DNA from: Sporomusaceae bacterium | GTDB taxonomy: Bacteria; Bacillota; Negativicutes; UBA1444 | Length of the DNA stretch: 64,000 bases | Assembly (NCBI GenBank): GCA_018434355.1 | Contig: JAHDPL010000014.1 | Span: 124,001 to 188,000 of the forward strand | Direction: 5' to 3' | Shown here: in pieces, positions 26,487-35,945 of the stretch | Layout of the letters: each line of letters starts with the position of its first letter | How positions within the stretch are numbered: position 1 is the stretch's first letter | Translations under genes and position numbers: made by a program | The notes under the pieces: model-generated | What the model was told of the DNA's origin: nothing | Seen by the model: the letters and a program-made list of their open reading frames with translations, nothing else | The model's database searches: none

Positions 26487-27941
26487 ATGGATTATCGATT
26501 TACCCTGTCCGTACTGGGCAGGTTGACTTTTGGCTATGGTCTGTGCATGCTGATTCCCGGCTTGCTATCCCTGTATCATGGCGAAGCGGCCTGGCAAGCT
26601 CTTTTTCTGTCGGCGTTCATTTCGATTGTGCTCGGTTGGGGCATGTCGTTTTTGCGCCGCGACAGCCATCATCTGGGAATCCGCGAGGGATTCGCAATTG
26701 TCGGCGGCGGCTGGTTGCTGGCTTCGTTCCTCGGCGCCCTGCCCTATACCTTTGCCGGAGTTCTGCCCAGTTATGTCGACGCCTTGTTTGAAACGGTTTC
26801 CGGTCTGACTACGACCGGCGCCTCCGTCTTCACCGATATCGAGAGTCTGCCGATGGGAATTTTGCTCTGGCGCAGCCTGACCCACTGGCTGGGCGGCATG
26901 GGCATCATCGTGTTATTTATTGCGTTTCTGCCGGAGATCGGCTCCGGTGCCATCCACATGTTCCGCGCCGAAGTCCCCGGACCAATCGCCGACCGGGTCG
27001 TGCCGCGCTTACGCGACACCGCCCTCACGCTCTGGGCAATCTATAGTTTGTTTTCACTGCTGCAAATCATATTGCTCATGCTAGCCGGCATGTCTCTTTT
27101 TGACGCAATCAACCATACCTTCGCCACGATGGCAACCGGTGGTTTTTCAACAAAAAACGCCAGTATCCTGTACTATGACAGTCTGGCGATTGAGCTGATC
27201 ATCATTGCCTTCATGACGATTGCCGGCGGAAACTTCGGCCTTTATTTTCTTGTCTGGAAAAAAGGCTGGCGGCACTTATTCCGCGATGTCGAGTTCAAAG
27301 TGTATCTTGGCATCATGGCCGTTGCGGCCTTATTCATTACCGCGAATCTTGTCCTTACCTCCGGTTTGCCTGTTGGCAAAGCATTGCGCGATGCCCTGTT
27401 CACTTCCTCGTCGATTATGACCACGACCGGCTTCGTCACTGCCGATTTCGATCAATGGCCGGCGTTTTCCAAGCTATTGCTGCTGATTCTGATGTTCATC
27501 GGTGGATCGGCCGGGTCGACCGCCGGCGGCATGAAAGTCGTGCGCTTGCTGTTGCTGTGCAAACAATCCTGGAATGAACTGCAGCGCGACCTGCATCCCC
27601 GCATGGTGATCAATGTCAAGTGCGCCGGAAAACCCGTGCATGCTTCGGTGCTGCAAGCCACCGGACAGTTCTTTTTTGTGTTCATGCTGACCTTCGCTGT
27701 GTCAGTTTTGCTGGTATCGGCCGCCGGCCTGGATGCCTGGGATTCCATCGGCGCCGTAGCCGCGACGCTCGGCAATGTCGGTCCCGGCTTTGGCGTCGTT
27801 GGTCCCACCCAGAATTATAGTTTGCTATCCGATTTCGTCAAAGTCGTATTGACTGGTTGTATGTTGCTTGGCAGGCTGGAATTGTTCACCCTGCTGGTGT
27901 TCCTCCGCCCAGAGTTCTGGCGGACCCACCGCAACTGGTAA
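26487..27941 (+). CDS. trkH: Trk potassium uptake system membrane subunit TrkH
   Basis: A 484-residue membrane channel subunit with the four pore-loop repeats of the Trk/Ktr/HKT family. Selectivity-filter segments include SGLTTTGASVF (first), ATGGFST (second), MTTTGFVTADF (third) and LGNVGPGFG (fourth), with the conserved Gly residues. It partners with TrkA immediately upstream. It ends only 6 nt before the convergent hydroxyacid dehydrogenase gene, and no terminator separates them. Confidence 0.95.
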   Translation: MDYRFTLSVLGRLTFGYGLCMLIPGLLSLYHGEAAWQALFLSAFISIVLGWGMSFLRRDSHHLGIREGFAIVGGGWLLASFLGALPYTFAGVLPSYVDALFETVSGLTTTGASVFTDIESLPMGILLWRSLTHWLGGMGIIVLFIAFLPEIGSGAIHMFRAEVPGPIADRVVPRLRDTALTLWAIYSLFSLLQIILLMLAGMSLFDAINHTFATMATGGFSTKNASILYYDSLAIELIIIAFMTIAGGNFGLYFLVWKKGWRHLFRDVEFKVYLGIMAVAALFITANLVLTSGLPVGKALRDALFTSSSIMTTTGFVTADFDQWPAFSKLLLLILMFIGGSAGSTAGGMKVVRLLLLCKQSWNELQRDLHPRMVINVKCAGKPVHASVLQATGQFFFVFMLTFAVSVLLVSAAGLDAWDSIGAVAATLGNVGPGFGVVGPTQNYSLLSDFVKVVLTGCMLLGRLELFTLLVFLRPEFWRTHRNW

Positions 27942-27947
27942 CTTCAC

Positions 27948-28931
27948 TCAACGATAGTTTATATCCGCGTTCACGCAGGTCTTAAGTGGTTTTTTCTCCA
28001 ATCCGAGGATCAGATTTTCCGCCGCCAGCATCGCCATCCGGTTGCGAGTTTCCAATGTTGCGCTGCCGATATGCGGCGTGACAAATACATTTGGCAATTG
28101 CAGCAACGGATGATCCGCCGGAATCGGTTCCGGATCGGTGACATCGAGCGCACAACCGGCAATCACACCCTCCCTGACCGCCGCATACAATTCCTCTGTC
28201 TTGACGATCGCACCACGGGCCGCGTTAATGAAAAACGCGGTCTTTTTCATTTTGGCGAACTCTGCGGCGCCGAACAATCCACGCGAATCTTCATTCAGCG
28301 GCACCAACACCACGATAAAGTCGGCCTGCGCCAGCAATTCGGCAAATCCAACGTAAACCGCGCCGTTTTCTTCTTGCGGACTGCGGCGATGGCGGTTGTG
28401 ATAAATAACGTTCATGCCGCTGGCCATCGCCCGGCGGGCCACTGCCGATCCAATCTGGCCCAATCCCACCATGCCCAAGGTTTTGCCAAACAGATCAACG
28501 CCCAAGGGGATCGGCGACGTCGGTGTCCAGCGGCCTTCCTGCACGATTGCCACACTCTCTTTTAATCGGCGAGCCGCAGACAGGACCAGCAAATAAGTCA
28601 GATCCGCCGTCGCTTCCGTCAGCACGCCAGGCGTATTGCCGAATGGCACGCCGCTAGCAGTACAGGCAGCCACGTCGACATTGTCATAGCCGACTGAACT
28701 TTGCGCGATGACACGAAGCTTCGGCGCATGAGCCAGCAGCTCCGCATCCACCTTGACCGGTTGCCCGCCAACCGACATCAATCCATCGGCGTCGGCCAGC
28801 CATTCCAGCAACAACGGACGCGGCATCACGCCAAGTTCATCCCAGGACACAACCTCGCATCGCTCACGGATCCAGGCATCCGCCTCCGGCATCGGCTTAC
28901 CGGTCATTACTATTTTTCCCAGTTTCTTCAT
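27948..28931 (-). CDS. D-isomer-specific 2-hydroxyacid dehydrogenase (glyoxylate/hydroxypyruvate reductase-like)
   Basis: A 327-residue NAD(P)-dependent dehydrogenase. The nucleotide motif is GMVGLGQIGSAVARRA (near residue 150). The catalytic Arg is in NAARGAIVKTEEL, the Glu in DVTDPEPIPADHPLL and the His in VTPHIGSAT, as in GyaR/GhrB-type glyoxylate reductases. It lies 22 nt behind the trehalose synthase/phosphatase gene on the same strand, so it is probably co-transcribed, although the pathways have no obvious link. Together with the Gcl-like enzyme it could belong to glyoxylate/glycerate metabolism, but they are 20 kb apart. Confidence 0.85.
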   Translation of the reverse strand: MKKLGKIVMTGKPMPEADAWIRERCEVVSWDELGVMPRPLLLEWLADADGLMSVGGQPVKVDAELLAHAPKLRVIAQSSVGYDNVDVAACTASGVPFGNTPGVLTEATADLTYLLVLSAARRLKESVAIVQEGRWTPTSPIPLGVDLFGKTLGMVGLGQIGSAVARRAMASGMNVIYHNRHRRSPQEENGAVYVGFAELLAQADFIVVLVPLNEDSRGLFGAAEFAKMKKTAFFINAARGAIVKTEELYAAVREGVIAGCALDVTDPEPIPADHPLLQLPNVFVTPHIGSATLETRNRMAMLAAENLILGLEKKPLKTCVNADINYR

Positions 28932-28953
28932 CGTATCTCCCCATTTTCTGCGT

Positions 28954-31191
28954 TTATTTGCTCGTTAGCTTCGTTAACTTCCACAAAAAATCGCCGATAT
29001 CCTGCTGCCCGGCAACCAGATATTGCGCAGATGTCGGTCGGATTCCCACCCGGATCGTGACAGCCTCTTTCGGCAATGCCTGGAACATATCTTCATCCGT
29101 CGCATCATCGCCGGCAGCCAAAATAAAATCGTAAGCGGCGTCATCGAGAACCGCCAGAACCGCCGATCCTTTATTGGCGCTTTTGGCCCGCACTTCCAAC
29201 ACCTTGTTCCCTTCCAACACTTCCATGTTGGTCTGGAACAATAGGTTGTTCAACTCAAATTTCAACTCCTGGGCCAAAAAATCCGCCGATTCGGCATCAG
29301 ATTGCCGGTAGTGCCAAGCGATTGAACATTCTTTTTCTTCCAGAAACGATCCTGGCAAACGTTCGACGTAAAATTCGAGCATCGGCATAATACGGGTTTT
29401 CCAGCTATGGTCGGGAAATACCCGTTTGCGCCAGATTCCGCCCCGACGCCTCATCCACGCGCCATGCTCAGCAACCAGACTGAGCCGGATATCTCCCAGA
29501 TGTGTCTGCAAAAATTCGCGCTGCCTGCCGCTGATGATCGTGATGTCATTGCGCGGGTCGCTGGCTAGGCTGCGCAATAAATCTTTCAGCCCCCCTCCCG
29601 GTGTCGCCAGTTCAGGGCTACGGGCCAGCGGCACCAACGTGCCGTCATAATCAAAAAACAACGCCCGTCGTTTCGAGAGGTCAAACTGACTGACCAGCCG
29701 CTCCATGCCCGATGCGGTCAGCAATTTTTCCACTGTTACTTGTTGCAACGCAGATCGTTCTTCCATTGCATGCAAAAACAACCGGCCCCAACGATGCACA
29801 TCATATTTCTTTACACTTTCGCGCATTGCCCGGATTCGTGCCGTCTGCTCCGCTTCCGGCATGGTCAGCGCCTGCAGGATCGCATCAGCCATCTCCTCGC
29901 GGCTGTTCGGATTGACAATCAAAGCTTCCGGCAATTCGCGGGCAGCCCCTGCCATTTCGCTAAGAATCAGCACACCATTGTCTTGCGTGCGAGCTGCCAC
30001 ATATTCTTTGGCAACCAGATTCATCCCATCACGAAGCGGGGTAACCAAGGCGACGTCGGCCATTGAATATAAGGAACTCAGCGCCTGCAGTCCGAGATTT
30101 TTATACAAGTAGGCGATGGGCGACCAGCCGATATCGGCAAACCGGCCATTGATCCGGCCCACCAGTTCGTCAATCTCGCTGCGCATGTCCTGATATTTGT
30201 CGACGCCGATCCGTGAAGGAACAACCAACAACAGCAGAATTACGTTCTGATGCCATTCCGGATGACGCTCCAAAAACAGTTCGTAGGCGCGTAGCCGTTT
30301 GGCGATGCCTTTGGTATAATCCAGTCGGTCAACCGACAATATCGCCTTTTGCTGGACCAGTTTGCGTCGGATTGTATCCGCTTCCTTGCGCACTTTTCCC
30401 AAACAGGCCGTACCGTGATATCGTTCAAAATCAATGCCGATTGGAAAAGCGTCGACCTGGACTTCACGCCCTTGCACGATCAGCCGACCGATTTGATGCT
30501 GGTTGCCGGTCAGACGCAGCACCGAAGTAAGAAAATGGCGCACATAATCGACGGTATGAAACCCGATCACATCGGCGCCCAACAAGCCTTCCACGATGCC
30601 GCTCGCCCATTTGCGCGGCAACATCCGGAATATCTCATAGGCCGGAAACGGGATATGCAAAAAGAACCCGATTGAGATTTCGGGGCATCTTTCACGTAAC
30701 ATGGCCGGTAGCAGCATGAAATGATAATCGTGGATCCAGACCACATCACCCGGACGCACCTGAGCTGCAACCACCTCGCAGAAGTGACGGTTCACCTGTT
30801 CATAAACTTCCCACATCGCCTCCTCATAAATGGTCAATACCGGGAAATAATGAAACAACGGCCAAATCGTCTTGTTGCAAAAACCCAGATAAAACTGATC
30901 CATCAGTTGTTCTTCGATGAATACCGGTTCGCACTCACCCATTTGACGCAGCTGGCTTTTAACCAGGTCGTGATACTGTGGTGCTATGCTGTTGCCGGGC
31001 CAACCGATCCATTTGTGTTCGGATAACTCCGTCCCTTGCTGTTTGCGGCGTTCGAGAAACGCCCCCAGTGCACTGACCAGCCCTCCTGCGCTGGGACCGG
31101 TCTTCATTTCTCCGTCTTCTATGCCAACAGTCATCGGCATTCGATTGGATACGATAATCAGGCGTCCTTTCTGTTCTGTCGCTTTTTCCAT
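28954..31191 (-). CDS. otsAB: Fused trehalose-6-phosphate synthase/phosphatase
   Basis: A 745-residue bifunctional enzyme. Residues 1-470 are a GT20 synthase: VSNRMPM at the N terminus, HDYHFMLLPAMLRE, GFFLHIPFPAYEIF and DRLDYTKGI. It makes trehalose-6-P from UDP-glucose and glucose-6-P. Residues about 500-745 are a HAD-type trehalose phosphatase: DYDGTLVPLARSP (nucleophile Asp), ISGRQREFL and GDDATDEDMF. The ATG at 31191 lies 6 nt after GGAGGG; another ATG at 31197 touches it. The gene is divergent from the trehalose synthase/maltokinase gene. Both enzymes in one chain is usual in some Firmicutes and eukaryotes. Confidence 0.95.
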   Translation of the reverse strand: MEKATEQKGRLIIVSNRMPMTVGIEDGEMKTGPSAGGLVSALGAFLERRKQQGTELSEHKWIGWPGNSIAPQYHDLVKSQLRQMGECEPVFIEEQLMDQFYLGFCNKTIWPLFHYFPVLTIYEEAMWEVYEQVNRHFCEVVAAQVRPGDVVWIHDYHFMLLPAMLRERCPEISIGFFLHIPFPAYEIFRMLPRKWASGIVEGLLGADVIGFHTVDYVRHFLTSVLRLTGNQHQIGRLIVQGREVQVDAFPIGIDFERYHGTACLGKVRKEADTIRRKLVQQKAILSVDRLDYTKGIAKRLRAYELFLERHPEWHQNVILLLLVVPSRIGVDKYQDMRSEIDELVGRINGRFADIGWSPIAYLYKNLGLQALSSLYSMADVALVTPLRDGMNLVAKEYVAARTQDNGVLILSEMAGAARELPEALIVNPNSREEMADAILQALTMPEAEQTARIRAMRESVKKYDVHRWGRLFLHAMEERSALQQVTVEKLLTASGMERLVSQFDLSKRRALFFDYDGTLVPLARSPELATPGGGLKDLLRSLASDPRNDITIISGRQREFLQTHLGDIRLSLVAEHGAWMRRRGGIWRKRVFPDHSWKTRIMPMLEFYVERLPGSFLEEKECSIAWHYRQSDAESADFLAQELKFELNNLLFQTNMEVLEGNKVLEVRAKSANKGSAVLAVLDDAAYDFILAAGDDATDEDMFQALPKEAVTIRVGIRPTSAQYLVAGQQDIGDFLWKLTKLTSK

Positions 31192-31285
31192 CAGCATCCC
31201 TCCATTTGAATCCGGTTCGGCTTGTCTGCATTTCAGCGCAGGATTTCATCATGGTCGCGCAGAAACAAATAATTGAGAGAAAATA

Positions 31286-31313
31286 TAGACAATGCCGTCG
31301 TGTTCATTATAAC
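31286..31313 (+). promoter_or_regulatory. Candidate promoter for treS-mak
   Basis: TAGACA (31286-31291), 16 bp and TATAAC (31308-31313), 25 nt before the start codon, in the 147-bp divergent spacer. It is near consensus but with short spacing; I did not find a clear match for the opposing otsAB gene. Confidence 0.4.
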
Positions 31314-31338
31314 ACAGAGAGAAACAGGAGGGATTGCG

Positions 31339-34300
31339 ATGAGAGCAGCGACCTGGTACAAGGATGCCGTACTTTATCAAGTACATATCCGATCGTTTGC
31401 CGATTCAAACAAGGATGGCATCGGCGATTTTTCCGGCCTGACGGAAAAGCTTGATTATATCGTCAATCTCGGCGTTACCGCCATCTGGTTGCTGCCGTTC
31501 TATCCATCCCCTTTGCGTGATGACGGCTATGATATTGCCGATTATCGCAACATCCATCCTGATTACGGCACAATCGCCGACTTCAAACGTTTTTTGAAAA
31601 CCGCACACGCCAAAGGCCTGAAAGTGATCACCGAATTGGTGCTCAACCATACCTCGGACCAACACGACTGGTTTCAGCGTTCCCGCAGCGCCAAGCCGGG
31701 CTCTAAATGGCGCAATTATTATGTGTGGAACGACAATGATAAGAAATATAGCGAAGCCCGAATCATTTTCAAGGATTTTGAAACTTCCAACTGGAGCTGG
31801 GACCCTGTTGCCCAGGCTTATTACTGGCATCGTTTTTATCGCCATCAGCCGGATCTCAACTACGAAGAACCGGCTGTGCGGCAGGAAATCCTGCGGGTTG
31901 TCGATTATTGGTTCGGGCTTGGCGTCGACGGACTTCGTATGGACGCCGTTCCCTACCTCTATGAAACCGAAGGCACCGACTGTGAAAACCAACCTAAGAC
32001 CCACGCGTTTTTGAAGGAGCTGCGCCGGCACGTCGACCTGCATCACCCCAACCGCATGCTACTGGCCGAGGCAAATGGCTGGCCGGAAGATGTCGTCGAG
32101 TATTTTGGCAATGACGATGAATGTCATATGGCGTTTCATTTTCCACTGATGCCCAGACTCTACCTCTCTGTTGGGCTGGAAAACGCCTGGCCGGTCATTG
32201 ATTCGATAATGAAGACACCGGTAACTTCAGAAAAATGCCAGTGGGCCCTGTTTCTGAGAAACCACGATGAACTGACCATGGAAATGCTGACCGAAGAAGA
32301 ACGTGATTTCTTTGTTAAAATTTACGCTCCGGACCCGCGCTCACGCATCAACCTTGGCATCCGTCGCCGGCTTGCGCCGCTGCTTGGCGGCAATCGGCGC
32401 AAGATCGAACTGCTGAACGCATTGCTGCTCAGCCTGCCTGGTTCACCGGTCATTTATTATGGTGATGAAATCGGTATGGGCGACAATATTTATTTGGGCG
32501 ACCGCAATGGCGTCCGGACCCCGATGCAGTGGTCGGCCGACCGCAACGCCGGGTTTTCGCAGGCCAATCCGCAACAACTCACTTTGCCAGTGATCACCGA
32601 GCCTCACTATCATTATGAAAGCATAAATGTGGAAGCGCAGGAGCAAAACCCCAGTTCGTTCCTCTGGTGGCTTCGCAAGATGCTGGCGCTGCGCAATCGT
32701 TTCACGGCTTTTGGCCGCGGTGAAATCAGCTTCCCTGTTTCGAGCAACGACCGGATTCTCGCCTTCGTACGAGCTCTGGACCAGGAAATCATTTTGGTTG
32801 TTGCCAACGTATCACGCTTCGTACAACATGTCAGTCTTGACCTTTCAGCCTGGAAGGGGCTGGTCCCGCGCGAACTGATGGGAGAAAGCCTGTTCCCTCC
32901 GATTGAAGCCTCACCATATGGTCTGAGTTTGGGCCCGCACTCCTTTTATTGGTTCAGCCTGGAAAAAAAGCTGCTGCGCGGGCGACAAGTCTGTGAGCAA
33001 ACCGATTTGCTTCCTAGCGACCAACTTACCCATGAAGTGTCTTCGCTTGAAGACTTGCTTTCCCCAGCAGTCTGGCAAAAGATGCGATTGCGCCTGCCGC
33101 TGTTTCTGGAAGCTTTGCCGTTGCAACCTGTCGGTTGCAATGTGCGGGCAGCAACGATTCTCGACGGATTTATCCTGCCCTCCGGCAATCATGTCGTCTA
33201 TGTAGTCAGAGCCGAAACACCGGCGGTTGCCTCCACCCGAACAATGATTCCGCTGTCACTGCGACACGGTTCCGGTGACCGCTCCAATGCTTTGTTGGCC
33301 AGAATCAAACTGGGTGAAGTACTGTTTGAATTGACCGACGCCACGTTTGACAGCGCATGGCAACTCTGGCTGTACGAGTTCGCAGTAAGCGGAAAACGCG
33401 TCAAAGGATCAGACGGCATGTTGCTTTCGCGCCGTTATCCCAACTTTGCCAAACCGACCGGCTCAGCGCAGGCGGAAGTGATTAATGCCGATCACAATCA
33501 TTTATCCGTGCTGTTCCGTCCCCATCATGCGCTGAAACTGTTTCGGCAACTAGAGGACGGGATTCACCCGGAAAAAGAATTGGGCCGTTTTCTAAGCGAA
33601 CGCACCGCCTTCACCAAAGCTCCGGCGGTCGAGGCTACTGTCGAATACCAGCTTGGTAATGGCAACATTTGCACCGTAGCAGTCTTGAATACCTTTCTGC
33701 CGCACCGCAGCGATGGCGTTCATCTGATGCGGGAAAGCCTGTTGCCATTCTTTGAAAGCGCGTTGATGAGCGGGCGGCCTGCCGACGAGCTGGATCAATT
33801 GCTGCCGCCTAGCCCATCGCCATTACGTTTGGCCACTTCACCAGCAAATGAACAGGTCCGTATTGCAATCGGACCAATGATTGAAACAGCTGGCCGTATC
33901 GGTCGGTTAACTCATGAATTGCATGTCGCATTGGCCAGCGATACCGAAGATCGGTCATTTGCTCCGGAATCCTATACGTTGCACTACCAAAAGCAACTCT
34001 CGCACGGGATGCGCCATCTGCTGGATTTTTTAATCGCACAGTTGTCAGAAACACTACCGACTACCGAGGCAAAGCACTTTAAATCGCTTGATCAGCTGAT
34101 TCGCCGCAAAGGGCAAATCGAAACACTGTTTAAACACTTGGGACAAAAACCGATTCATTCCTACCGGATACGCACCCATGGCGACTACCATCTTGGGCAA
34201 CTGTTAGTCGGCGAACAGGGTGATCTATCGATCATCGATTTTGAAGGCCGTCCAACCCGTCCGTTGACGGAACGCCGCATCAAACGATCCCCATTGCGCG

Positions 34301-34671
34301 ACCTCGCCAGTATGCTTTGGTCGTTTTACTCCTGCGTCCATCAGTTGGCTGCCAGTCATGTCACCAATCTCTTGCCGGGAACCGACCGAAATCAACTGCG
34401 AAAAATCGCTGATGTCTGGTGCCGCTGGGTCTCCGCCGCCTTCCTGCGAGCCTACTTTGAAGCCGCGCATGCACTGCCGCCCACCCACCCGGCGGGAGTG
34501 CAACGCGTTCACGACGCGGCGTTGCTGCTGGATTGCTTCTGCATACTACACGGTTTGGAAAAATTGGAAAGCGAATTGCTTGCCAGGGAACAATGTGAAG
34601 AAATTACTCTGGCAGGCTTGTTATTCTGGCTCGACAGTTGCGCAACAAGTGTTGTGCGCAGCAAAGTCTGA
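31339..34671 (+). CDS. Trehalose synthase fused to maltokinase
   Basis: An 1110-residue bifunctional protein. The N-terminal 550 residues are a GH13 trehalose synthase (maltose glucosyltransferase): AVLYQVHIRSFADSNKDGIG, GVDGLRMDAVPYL (nucleophile Asp), LLAEANGWPEDV (acid/base Glu) and FLRNHDELTME. The C-terminal half is a maltokinase with HGDYHLGQLLV (catalytic loop) and IIDFEGRP (metal loop). It should interconvert trehalose and maltose and phosphorylate maltose to maltose-1-phosphate. The ATG at 31339 follows AGGAGGG. GlgE, the enzyme that uses maltose-1-P, is not in this window. Confidence 0.92.
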   Translation: MRAATWYKDAVLYQVHIRSFADSNKDGIGDFSGLTEKLDYIVNLGVTAIWLLPFYPSPLRDDGYDIADYRNIHPDYGTIADFKRFLKTAHAKGLKVITELVLNHTSDQHDWFQRSRSAKPGSKWRNYYVWNDNDKKYSEARIIFKDFETSNWSWDPVAQAYYWHRFYRHQPDLNYEEPAVRQEILRVVDYWFGLGVDGLRMDAVPYLYETEGTDCENQPKTHAFLKELRRHVDLHHPNRMLLAEANGWPEDVVEYFGNDDECHMAFHFPLMPRLYLSVGLENAWPVIDSIMKTPVTSEKCQWALFLRNHDELTMEMLTEEERDFFVKIYAPDPRSRINLGIRRRLAPLLGGNRRKIELLNALLLSLPGSPVIYYGDEIGMGDNIYLGDRNGVRTPMQWSADRNAGFSQANPQQLTLPVITEPHYHYESINVEAQEQNPSSFLWWLRKMLALRNRFTAFGRGEISFPVSSNDRILAFVRALDQEIILVVANVSRFVQHVSLDLSAWKGLVPRELMGESLFPPIEASPYGLSLGPHSFYWFSLEKKLLRGRQVCEQTDLLPSDQLTHEVSSLEDLLSPAVWQKMRLRLPLFLEALPLQPVGCNVRAATILDGFILPSGNHVVYVVRAETPAVASTRTMIPLSLRHGSGDRSNALLARIKLGEVLFELTDATFDSAWQLWLYEFAVSGKRVKGSDGMLLSRRYPNFAKPTGSAQAEVINADHNHLSVLFRPHHALKLFRQLEDGIHPEKELGRFLSERTAFTKAPAVEATVEYQLGNGNICTVAVLNTFLPHRSDGVHLMRESLLPFFESALMSGRPADELDQLLPPSPSPLRLATSPANEQVRIAIGPMIETAGRIGRLTHELHVALASDTEDRSFAPESYTLHYQKQLSHGMRHLLDFLIAQLSETLPTTEAKHFKSLDQLIRRKGQIETLFKHLGQKPIHSYRIRTHGDYHLGQLLVGEQGDLSIIDFEGRPTRPLTERRIKRSPLRDLASMLWSFYSCVHQLAASHVTNLLPGTDRNQLRKIADVWCRWVSAAFLRAYFEAAHALPPTHPAGVQRVHDAALLLDCFCILHGLEKLESELLAREQCEEITLAGLLFWLDSCATSVVRSKV

Positions 34672-34764
34672 TCACTATTCAGCAGTTCAGTTATATCCCA
34701 TAAGGATACTTTATCACCATAAAATTCATCCTCGCATGATAGATCATATTCAGAAAAAATAACG

Positions 34765-34801
34765 TATAATTTAAGTAACCAATATTGTGCATATTTTCAC
34801 A
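34765..34801 (+). promoter_or_regulatory. Promoter and CRP/FNR-like palindrome upstream of the rhodanese-molybdoenzyme operon
   Basis: A perfect TATAAT (34765-34770) has only a weak -35. Sixteen bases after it lies TGTGCATATTTTCACA (34786-34801), matching the CRP-type consensus TGTGA-N6-TCACA at nine of ten positions. At +10 to +25 it would repress from this promoter; it could activate a different one. The 34672-34764 spacer shows no strong terminator for treS. Confidence 0.5.
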
Positions 34802-34822
34802 CATTTCAAGGAGGATAGGCAA

Positions 34823-35860
34823 GTGCGTTATGCAAAACTCCTGCTGATCGCCAGCATCCCGATCGCCCTGTTGACCGGTTGCGGCCAACAGACAGCGCCA
34901 ACCGCCCAGACGCCTGTGGCAGCAGTTCCGGCCGGGCAAACCATCTCCGCCCCTTTTGAAACCTTGCAACAGCTTTCAGATAAATATCTGAAAGCCGGCA
35001 AGCCGCTTCTGATTGAGCCTCAAGAAGTATTCCAGAAAACTGTTGCAGCGATGGACCCCGGCTACTACCTGGTCGACATCCGCAGCGATGAACACTACGC
35101 CAATCACCATATCCCCGGAGCAGTCCACATTTCGTACGCCGATGCCTGGCGCGCCAATAAAACCGAACACTTGCCACGCGATAAAAAAATTGTCGTGATT
35201 GATTATTCCGGCCACTCCTCCAGCCAAATCGCCGCCCTCTGGTCATTGCTCGGCTATGACGCCGTCGCGATGAAACACGGGATGGCCGGCTGGTCTAAGA
35301 ACAAAGACGTCATCGGCGGCTCTCCACTACCTTGCGAACCGAAAAATCTGGCCACGGTGAAAGATGCAACTATGCCAACTCCTCATGATTTTCCGGCGCT
35401 TGACACCAAAGCGGTTAATGAAGCGGATTTGATCCGCAAACGGGCGGAAGCAGTCGCTGCGAAACCGGTTGTCATTCAGGCCGATGACCTGTTGACCCGT
35501 GTCACTGCCAAAAGCGCCTTCGTGCTCGACATTCGCAACACGACCCATTACCAGGCAGGACATATTGCCGGAGCCATCAACGTTCCCCAGCAAAACCTGC
35601 TGGAACTGGACAACCTAAAAAAACTGCCGACCAATCAGCAAATCGTCATCGTCTGTTATGACGGGCATGCTTCCAGTCAGGCAGCCCGGCTGCTGAACCA
35701 ACTCGGTTATGACACTCTGGCGCTAAGAGACGGCATGAGCGTCTGGTCGGGCGATGCAAACGTGATTGGCGCAAAAGCTGTTGCCTGCGACGTTCCCGAA
35801 CGAACGACCGCCAAGCTGAACGCCCCGCTGAACCCTGGACCCAGCACGGCCGCCACCTGA
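34823..35860 (+). CDS. Double-rhodanese lipoprotein 1
   Basis: A 345-residue lipoprotein; lipobox IALLTGC with acylated Cys near residue 16, then a Pro/Ala/Thr linker. Two rhodanese-like domains follow (about 60-165 and 205-320). In domain 1 the active-site loop reads VVIDYSGHSSSQ, so the usual Cys is Asp. In domain 2 it reads IVCYDGHASSQ with the catalytic Cys. Each repeat ends VIG....(P/A)C, an extra Cys. Rhodaneses carry sulfane sulfur as a Cys persulfide. The start is GTG, 7 nt after AAGGAGG. It leads an operon encoding a Psr/Phs-type reductase, so it may bind or present polysulfide outside the inner membrane. Confidence 0.8.
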   Translation: MRYAKLLLIASIPIALLTGCGQQTAPTAQTPVAAVPAGQTISAPFETLQQLSDKYLKAGKPLLIEPQEVFQKTVAAMDPGYYLVDIRSDEHYANHHIPGAVHISYADAWRANKTEHLPRDKKIVVIDYSGHSSSQIAALWSLLGYDAVAMKHGMAGWSKNKDVIGGSPLPCEPKNLATVKDATMPTPHDFPALDTKAVNEADLIRKRAEAVAAKPVVIQADDLLTRVTAKSAFVLDIRNTTHYQAGHIAGAINVPQQNLLELDNLKKLPTNQQIVIVCYDGHASSQAARLLNQLGYDTLALRDGMSVWSGDANVIGAKAVACDVPERTTAKLNAPLNPGPSTAAT

Positions 35861-35875
35861 GGGTAGTAGCATTTT

Positions 35876-35892
35876 GCAGCCGGTTCGGCTGC
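35876..35892 (+). promoter_or_regulatory. Intercistronic stem-loop
   Basis: GCAGCC-GGTTC-GGCTGC, a perfect 6-bp GC-rich stem without a U tract, between the first rhodanese lipoprotein and the molybdoenzyme gene. It probably affects relative mRNA stability rather than ending transcription. Confidence 0.4.
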
Positions 35893-35945
35893 TATAAAAC
35901 GAAAATTCTGATGCAAAATCATTTTGACCGAAGAGAGGATTTGGG

